Shown here: piece after piece, positions 5,634 through 10,332 of the stretch
Layout of the letters: every line of letters starts with the position of its first letter
How positions within the stretch are numbered: position 1 is the first letter of the stretch
Assembly: GCA_019594025.1 (NCBI GenBank)
Contig: JAFDUB010000062.1
Location: 1 to 10,332 of the forward strand
DNA: 10,332 nucleotides
DNA from: Thermoplasmata archaeon
GTDB lineage: Archaea; Thermoplasmatota; Thermoplasmata; Halarchaeoplasmatales; Halarchaeoplasmataceae
Direction of reading: 5' to 3'
The notes under the pieces: model-generated
Database searches by the model: none
Seen by the model: the letters and a program-made list of their open reading frames with translations, nothing else
What the model was told of the DNA's origin: nothing
Made by a program: the position numbers and the translations under genes

Positions 5634-7940
5634 ATGAATCATCCAGCCGTGGCTTTCGAACATCCATTGGTCAAGGACGGCGCTATTGAAGAACGGGCAT
5701 ATCAGGTGAACATAGCTCATGTGGCACATCAGGTTTCCACACTTGTTGTATTACCAACCGGGATGGGGAAAACTATTATCGCATTTATGGTAATGGCAGA
5801 AGTGAAAAGGCGTGAACCTGATGGGAAGATACTATTTTTAGCACCCACTAAACCCCTGGTGAATCAGCATGCTAGGGATATCGAAAAAGCACTCGACGTA
5901 GGAAGTGTTGTCGTATTTACGGGGGAGGTGAAACCCGATGATAGGGAGAAACTTTGGAAAGAAAAAGAGGTGATAGTTTCCACCCCTCAGGTGATCAGAA
6001 ACGATCTGATGGCTCAGCGTATATCATTGGATGATGTTTCATTGGTGGTATTCGACGAAGCACACAGGGGTGTCGGCAGTTACGCTTACGTATATATTGG
6101 AGAGATATACAAAAAACACGAAGGGTTGAGACTGGGCCTCACCGCTTCACCGGGAAGCGATATAGATACGATACTCTCGGTATGCGAGGAGCTCGGATTC
6201 GAGAATGTCGAAATACGTACAAAATACGACCCTGATGTGGTCAATTACGTTCATAGGAGAGATATAGAATGGATCAGCGTGAGTCTGTCGCCCAAGCAAA
6301 AAAAGATAGTGAATCTTTTACAGGACGTGCGTAAGGATTTTATCAAGGATCTGCAAAACATGGGCTTCATGGTGGGCAAGAACCCGGAGAGAATTCCCAA
6401 GAAAGATATACTGGATACGAATCGAAGAGTACATGCGGAATTAAAATCAGGCGGCAGAAGGTCCCTTTACCATGCAGCAAGCGTTGTAGCGGCATGTTTA
6501 AAACTCGATCATGCAATAGACCTGGCACAGACACAGAGTCCGAAGTCACTGCGGGATTTTTTAGATAAACTGCAGAACGAAGCCGATTCCCGAGGGGGGA
6601 CCAAGGCGGCATCGCGGCTTATGGATCGAGCCGAGCTGAAGGAAGCTTCCTTCATTTTAGACAAGATGGACGAGGAGCATCCAAAGGTAAAAAAGGCGGC
6701 TGAGGTGGTTGCGGAACAGTTCAAAAAGAAGGAAGATTCACGGGTTATTGTGTTCACTTCCTATCGGCATACCGCCAAAAAGATGAACCTGGAGCTGGCC
6801 AAAGTTTCCGGAGCCCGTCCGGTTAGGTTCGTAGGACAGACGGATAAAAAGGGGGACAAGGGACTCAAGCAGTCACAGCAGGTTCAAGTTATAAAAAACT
6901 TCGAGGAGGGAAAGTACAACGTGATGGTGGCCACGAGTGTGGGAGAAGAGGGGCTCGATATTCCGTCCACCGATTTGGTTGTATTTTACGAGCCGGTACC
7001 TTCAGAGATTAGGTCAATACAGCGGCGCGGAAGGACCGCACGTAAACGCAGGGGTAAGGTGGTAATACTGATAACAAAGAATACAAGGGACGAGGCTTAC
7101 TACTGGTCCAGTCATAGTAAGGAAAAGAAGATGTGGAGAAATTTAAATAAACTCAAAGACGAGCTCAAAGGAAAAGTAAAGGTGGATGTTTCCATGGATA
7201 AAAAACCGTTTCAGGTTGTAAAAAAGAAAAGTAAAAAGCAGTTGAAAAGAAAAAGAGAAGAACAGATAAAGAATAAAAACCAACGTACTCTGAGCGAGTT
7301 TAAAGATAGTAACAAATCCATGGAGATTATCGTGGACGTTAGAGAGCAGAACAGCAGGGTGGTAAGGGATTTGGCGGCCAAAGGAACCAAGATTTTGTCC
7401 ACAAAACTCTCTTCGGGGGATTACATAATATCCGAGGATATGGCAGTCGAAAGAAAGAGCGTGTCGGATTTTTTAGAGTCTTTGATGGACGGACGCTTGT
7501 TTTCACAGGCAAAAATGTTGGCTAGAGACTATCCTAATCCGGTGATGATAATAGAAGGAGAAAGCTTACACGGGAAGCGAAACATAAACGAGAAGGCCAT
7601 CTACGGTGCACTTGCTTCCCTTGTTTCCGACTTTAGGATCACCGTGTTCCGTGCAGAAGATGAGAATGAAACCGCTGGGATTTTAGCGGCCCTGTTAAAC
7701 CGTAAAAACAAGGGTGAAAAGAGACACTCTATCAGGAAGGACAAGCACAGTCTAAGTACCGCTGATACCAGAAGGTATATACTGGAGGGACTCCCCAACG
7801 TATCCGGCACCTTGGCAGATAGACTGCTGGAACATTTTGGTAGCGTTAGAGAGGTATTTCTGGCCGATGAAGATGCCCTTCAAGAGGTTAAGGGCATAGG
7901 TCCGGCAACCGCCAAAAAAATAGTGGGGATAATTGAATGA
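5634..7940 (+). CDS. hef: Hef-type helicase and XPF-family structure-specific endonuclease
   Basis: Hef unwinds and cuts stalled replication forks and related branched DNA; it is the archaeal relative of FANCM and XPF. The N-terminal superfamily 2 helicase shows Walker A PTGMGKT (41-47), DEAH (141-144), TAS (170-172), the extended insert around 220-350 characteristic of the Hef/FANCM/MDA5 group, TSVGEEGLDIP (434-444) and motif VI QRRGRTAR (463-470). A lysine-rich linker (529-550) ends in QRTLSEF (550-556), which fits a PCNA-interacting box. The XPF nuclease domain has DVRE (568-571), GDY (595-597) and the catalytic ERKxxxD (E606 R607 K608, D612). A tandem helix-hairpin-helix closes the protein (716-768, ending GIGPATAKKIVGII). 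The 768 residues match full-length Hef with both activities intact. AFEHPLVKDGAIEERAYQ at the N terminus is family-typical and supports the ATG at 5634. No strong Shine-Dalgarno sequence precedes it. Confidence 0.96.
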   Translation: MNHPAVAFEHPLVKDGAIEERAYQVNIAHVAHQVSTLVVLPTGMGKTIIAFMVMAEVKRREPDGKILFLAPTKPLVNQHARDIEKALDVGSVVVFTGEVKPDDREKLWKEKEVIVSTPQVIRNDLMAQRISLDDVSLVVFDEAHRGVGSYAYVYIGEIYKKHEGLRLGLTASPGSDIDTILSVCEELGFENVEIRTKYDPDVVNYVHRRDIEWISVSLSPKQKKIVNLLQDVRKDFIKDLQNMGFMVGKNPERIPKKDILDTNRRVHAELKSGGRRSLYHAASVVAACLKLDHAIDLAQTQSPKSLRDFLDKLQNEADSRGGTKAASRLMDRAELKEASFILDKMDEEHPKVKKAAEVVAEQFKKKEDSRVIVFTSYRHTAKKMNLELAKVSGARPVRFVGQTDKKGDKGLKQSQQVQVIKNFEEGKYNVMVATSVGEEGLDIPSTDLVVFYEPVPSEIRSIQRRGRTARKRRGKVVILITKNTRDEAYYWSSHSKEKKMWRNLNKLKDELKGKVKVDVSMDKKPFQVVKKKSKKQLKRKREEQIKNKNQRTLSEFKDSNKSMEIIVDVREQNSRVVRDLAAKGTKILSTKLSSGDYIISEDMAVERKSVSDFLESLMDGRLFSQAKMLARDYPNPVMIIEGESLHGKRNINEKAIYGALASLVSDFRITVFRAEDENETAGILAALLNRKNKGEKRHSIRKDKHSLSTADTRRYILEGLPNVSGTLADRLLEHFGSVREVFLADEDALQEVKGIGPATAKKIVGIIE

Positions 7941-7999
7941 CCAAAAAATACTTCAGGAGATGGGTGTTTAACAACCTAGTCAGAGGTGTAATGATATGA
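7937..7999 (+). CDS. Possible 20-codon cationic micro-ORF between hef and rtcB
   Basis: The ATG overlaps the hef stop (ATGA at 7937-7940), and the TGA stop overlaps the rtcB ATG (ATGA at 7996-7999), so the frame exactly spans the gap between the two genes. The predicted peptide, MTKKYFRRWVFNNLVRGVMI, is basic with an amphipathic hydrophobic tail. It may be a leader that keeps ribosomes moving from hef to rtcB or simply a chance frame: a 56-bp gap stays open fairly often. The GAGGTG Shine-Dalgarno for rtcB lies inside it. No homologue is known to me. Confidence 0.3.
   Translation: MTKKYFRRWVFNNLVRGVMI
7983..7988 (+). promoter_or_regulatory. Shine-Dalgarno of rtcB
   Basis: GAGGTG lies seven bases before the ATG at 7996 and pairs with the CACCTC core at the 3' end of archaeal 16S rRNA. 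It fixes that start, because the earlier ATG at 7991 is followed at once by a stop in its own frame. Confidence 0.75.
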
Positions 8000-9453
8000 A
8001 CAGAAGATGGGACGGACCTTTGGAAAAAAAAGGCAAATACGTTTACGAGATACCGAAAGACTACAAAAAAGGTATGAGAGTCAACGGTAGAATCTTTTCA
8101 GATGAACGGATGATAGATTCAATAATTGGTGATAACGCACCTGAGCAGGTGGCTAATGTGGCTACATTGCCGGGTATTATAGACGCGGCCATGGCGATGC
8201 CGGATATACACTGGGGCTACGGTTTCCCCATTGGAGGTGTGGCCGCCATGAGGATGGAGGATGGAGTTATCTCCCCCGGTGGAGTTGGCTACGATATAAA
8301 CTGCGGTGTTAGGCTGGTAAGGACGGATCTGGCAGCAGAGGATATAAGAAAGAATTCCAAGGACCTGATCGACGAGATGTACAACAACGTACCCGCCGGG
8401 GTGGGTAAGAAAGCGAGGATCAAATTGAAAAGAGGTCAGTTGAACGACGTACTAGATTACGGTGTTGAGTGGGCGGTTGAGGAGGGATACGGATGGGAAG
8501 AGGATAAAAAAAGGATAGAGGATAACGGTCGGATGGATGCGGCAGATTCCGGTAAAGTGAGTGGAAAGGCAAAGCAGAGAGGTGAGCCACAGTTGGGAAC
8601 CCTGGGAGGTGGGAATCATTTTTTGGAGATACAAAAGGTGGATGAGATATTCGACAAAAAAGCGGCTAAAGCATTCGGTATAGAAGAGGGAATGGCGACG
8701 GTTATGATACATAGCGGATCCAGAGGATGCGGTCATCAGATAGCTTCCGATTATATCAGAGATATGGAACGGGCGGTGAAAAAATACGGTATCGATCTAC
8801 CGGACAAACAACTGGCATGTGCGCCTATAGATTCTGTGGAGGGAAAAGACTACTTCGCCGCCATGAGCTGTGGAGCTAACTACGCGTGGACCAATCGACA
8901 ACTGATTCTGCATTGGGTGCGTGAGAGTTTTGAGAAAGTGTACAACATAAGTGCGGAAGATCTTGGTATGGACCTCGTTTACGACGTGTGCCATAACATC
9001 GCTAAACGGGAGTCACATGAGGTGAATGGTGGAAAACAGGAGGTAGTTGTGCATCGTAAAGGTGCAACCAGGGCCTTTGCACCGGGTAGAAAGGAGGTTC
9101 CGGCGAAATACAGAGACGTCGGACAACCGGTGATTATACCAGGAGATATGGGTACCGCTAGTTATCTAATGCGAGGAAGGAAAACTAGTATGCAGCGTAG
9201 CTGGGGTTCCACATGCCACGGGGCCGGAAGAGTGATGTCCAGAACCGGTGCCAGGAAAAGATTCAGAGCGAACCAGATTAAAAAAGAACTATCTGATAAG
9301 GGAATCTATGTTCGGGCCGCGAGCAATAAGGTCTTAGAAGAAGAAAGTCCAAAGGCATACAAGGAAGTCAATAGAGTGGTGGAGATAACCCACAACGCCG
9401 GGTTGTCGAAGATAGTGGCCAGAATGGTACCTATCGGTGTAATGAAGGGATGA
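7996..9453 (+). CDS. rtcB: tRNA-splicing ligase RtcB (3'-phosphate RNA ligase)
   Basis: RtcB joins RNA 2',3'-cyclic phosphate or 3'-phosphate ends to 5'-OH ends using GTP and manganese. In archaea it seals tRNA halves after intron removal. The 485-residue protein matches the intein-free Pyrococcus enzyme in length. Visible family motifs are GVGYDINCGVR (metal ligand C103), GTLGGGNHFLE (N207, H208), HSGSRG (239-244), CHN (332-334), HRKGATRAF (353-361), PGDMGTASYLM (382-392) and CHGAGR (407-412). H408 corresponds to the histidine that is guanylylated. All of these are intact and no intein is present. The start at 7996 has a good Shine-Dalgarno. It follows hef with a 55-bp gap that a micro-ORF spans. 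With rnz nearby, the region carries two tRNA-maturation enzymes. Archease, the usual RtcB cofactor, is not in the window. Confidence 0.97.
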   Translation: MNRRWDGPLEKKGKYVYEIPKDYKKGMRVNGRIFSDERMIDSIIGDNAPEQVANVATLPGIIDAAMAMPDIHWGYGFPIGGVAAMRMEDGVISPGGVGYDINCGVRLVRTDLAAEDIRKNSKDLIDEMYNNVPAGVGKKARIKLKRGQLNDVLDYGVEWAVEEGYGWEEDKKRIEDNGRMDAADSGKVSGKAKQRGEPQLGTLGGGNHFLEIQKVDEIFDKKAAKAFGIEEGMATVMIHSGSRGCGHQIASDYIRDMERAVKKYGIDLPDKQLACAPIDSVEGKDYFAAMSCGANYAWTNRQLILHWVRESFEKVYNISAEDLGMDLVYDVCHNIAKRESHEVNGGKQEVVVHRKGATRAFAPGRKEVPAKYRDVGQPVIIPGDMGTASYLMRGRKTSMQRSWGSTCHGAGRVMSRTGARKRFRANQIKKELSDKGIYVRAASNKVLEEESPKAYKEVNRVVEITHNAGLSKIVARMVPIGVMKG

Positions 9454-9489
9454 AAAAACAATGCTGAAATGAAAATATTGACGTTAACC

Positions 9490-9497
9490 TTATATAC
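9490..9497 (+). promoter_or_regulatory. Upstream TATA box after rtcB
   Basis: CTTATATAC-like sequence (TTATATAC) about 95 bp ahead of the secreted protein gene. It would start transcription near 9519 and give a leader of about 70 bases. It is a better match to the archaeal TATA consensus than the nearer box at 9533, so either or both may be used. Confidence 0.4.
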
Positions 9498-9532
9498 TCC
9501 AGAAGAAAACAGTGTGTTCCAAAGTAGCAAAA

Positions 9533-9542
9533 AATATAAATA
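9533..9542 (+). promoter_or_regulatory. Proximal TATA box of the secreted protein gene
   Basis: AATATAAATA, preceded by an A-run that fits a BRE, is centred about 53 bp before the ATG at 9590. It predicts a transcript start near 9563 and a leader of about 27 bases, just long enough to include the AGGAGG ribosome binding site. Confidence 0.5.
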
Positions 9543-9572
9543 GGCAGAAGTTTTCTCTAACATAGACAAATT

Positions 9573-9578
9573 AGGAGG
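9573..9578 (+). promoter_or_regulatory. Shine-Dalgarno of the secreted protein gene
   Basis: AGGAGG lies 11 bases before the ATG at 9590. It is the strongest Shine-Dalgarno in the window and supports that start together with the signal peptide that follows. Confidence 0.7.
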
Positions 9579-9589
9579 CTTAGATATAT

Positions 9590-10332
9590 ATGAACGAAAG
9601 AAAAAGTGCAAGATTGAAGGCATTAGTCGTGGCATTTATCTTGGTATTTGCGGGATTTGCTGCACTAATGACGATACCGGGACCGACCTCAGCAGAAGGT
9701 CCAACGGTTGAAGACGCAAATCAGCTCAGCACACCATACGAAGGTACGGTGTCGAACGAAGAACCACTAGAAAACACATGGTACTATCGTTACACGGGAG
9801 AACACAGACGAGATCATCAAAATGCATTGGGATTAACTGAACCAGGTCTATGGTACTTTGCAATGGTTCCCGACACACAATATGTTACCGATGGAACTAT
9901 AAACGCCGCTGCCATTTACGAGCATCCAGATTACCCCGCGGAGATGACTGTGATCATAAGAGAAGGCGGACTCAATGGAGATGAAGTCGGTAATGTTTCT
10001 TATTCCCCTGTGGGACCAGGGTGGCACGAACTCGAATTCGACGAAAACATTACAATGCTGCCTGATACAGAATACGCCGTGCTAGTGGAAGTTGAAGATG
10101 ATGGAGATGGTCACTTCCCGGCGGCCATGGCTGGCGATGCAGTCTATGATGGTGATTGGCTAAGTTTTGACGGTGTTGAATGGGATCGAGCTAGTGACTA
10201 TGGCTTTGATTGGAGCTGGCTGCTCGAAGTACGTATATGGGAGGAACCCATGGAGGAGCCCACAGTCAGTACGGGAGCGGCATCAAGTGTCGAGCTCTAT
10301 TCTGCAACCTTGAACACACCGTCCAATTCGAA
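9590..10332 (+). CDS. Secreted surface protein, N-terminal part (3' truncated by window)
   Basis: The frame from the ATG at 9590 stays open to the end of the window (247 complete codons). Residues 1-35 are a clear Sec signal peptide: basic MNERKSARLK, hydrophobic ALVVAFILVFAGFAALM, then a TSA cleavage site before EG. No lipobox cysteine is present. Residues 51-217 form a domain homologous to residues 396-567 of the large surface protein at the left edge. Shared positions include GTVS, a W-Y-Y-GE-R pattern, GL followed by WY, GW-E-E-DE, the acidic DDGDGHFP motif (170-177), and YG-D followed by W and E-R at the end. The domain is probably an all-beta extracellular module and may bind calcium through its DxDG-like loop. 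After residue 217 a Glu/Pro linker leads into further sequence cut by the window. A repetitive multidomain surface protein like its relative is likely; the function is unknown. Confidence 0.85.
   Translation, partial: MNERKSARLKALVVAFILVFAGFAALMTIPGPTSAEGPTVEDANQLSTPYEGTVSNEEPLENTWYYRYTGEHRRDHQNALGLTEPGLWYFAMVPDTQYVTDGTINAAAIYEHPDYPAEMTVIIREGGLNGDEVGNVSYSPVGPGWHELEFDENITMLPDTEYAVLVEVEDDGDGHFPAAMAGDAVYDGDWLSFDGVEWDRASDYGFDWSWLLEVRIWEEPMEEPTVSTGAASSVELYSATLNTPSNS

Overview
The window reads as a euryarchaeal chromosome segment. The evidence is archaeal-type TATA boxes 25 to 30 bp ahead of starts, some apparently leaderless genes, a Hef helicase-nuclease, an archaeal DacZ-type diadenylate cyclase, an archaeal RNase Z and an RtcB ligase close in length to the Pyrococcus enzyme. 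The secreted protein style (PNGGE-W beta repeats, split Fn3 module, C-terminal GWN repeats) suggests the Thermoplasmata or a related lineage, but this is an impression rather than a proof.

Layout. (1) 1-2776: the 3' part of a very long secreted multidomain surface protein, open at the window edge, ended by a long T-tract terminator. (2) About 2859-3320: a decayed IS200/IS605-type insertion. It has a palindromic left end, a TATA box, an intact 38-residue AbrB/MazE-like protein and an overlapping tnpB remnant broken by stop codons. It abuts the 3' end of dacZ. (3) 3321-5179, minus strand: dacZ (c-di-AMP synthesis) and rnz (tRNA 3' processing). A second, solo copy of the insertion's left end lies between them. 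(4) 5278-9453, plus strand, divergent from rnz: a small CxxC/CxxC zinc protein of unknown function, hef (stalled fork processing), a possible 20-codon micro-ORF and rtcB (RNA ligation). They are tightly spaced and probably form one operon. (5) 9590 to the end: the 5' part of a second secreted protein, with signal peptide, promoter and Shine-Dalgarno. Its first domain is homologous to a domain inside the surface protein at the left edge.

The core 3321-9453 is a nucleic-acid maintenance and signalling block (second messenger, tRNA maturation, fork repair, RNA ligation), flanked on both sides by genes for extracellular proteins that share a domain. No complete new defence system is visible. The least explained items are the repeated palindromic end with its preserved AbrB-like gene, the micro-ORF with ATGA junctions at both ends, the unknown zinc protein ahead of hef, and the unnamed shared extracellular domain with its DDxGDGxFP signature.
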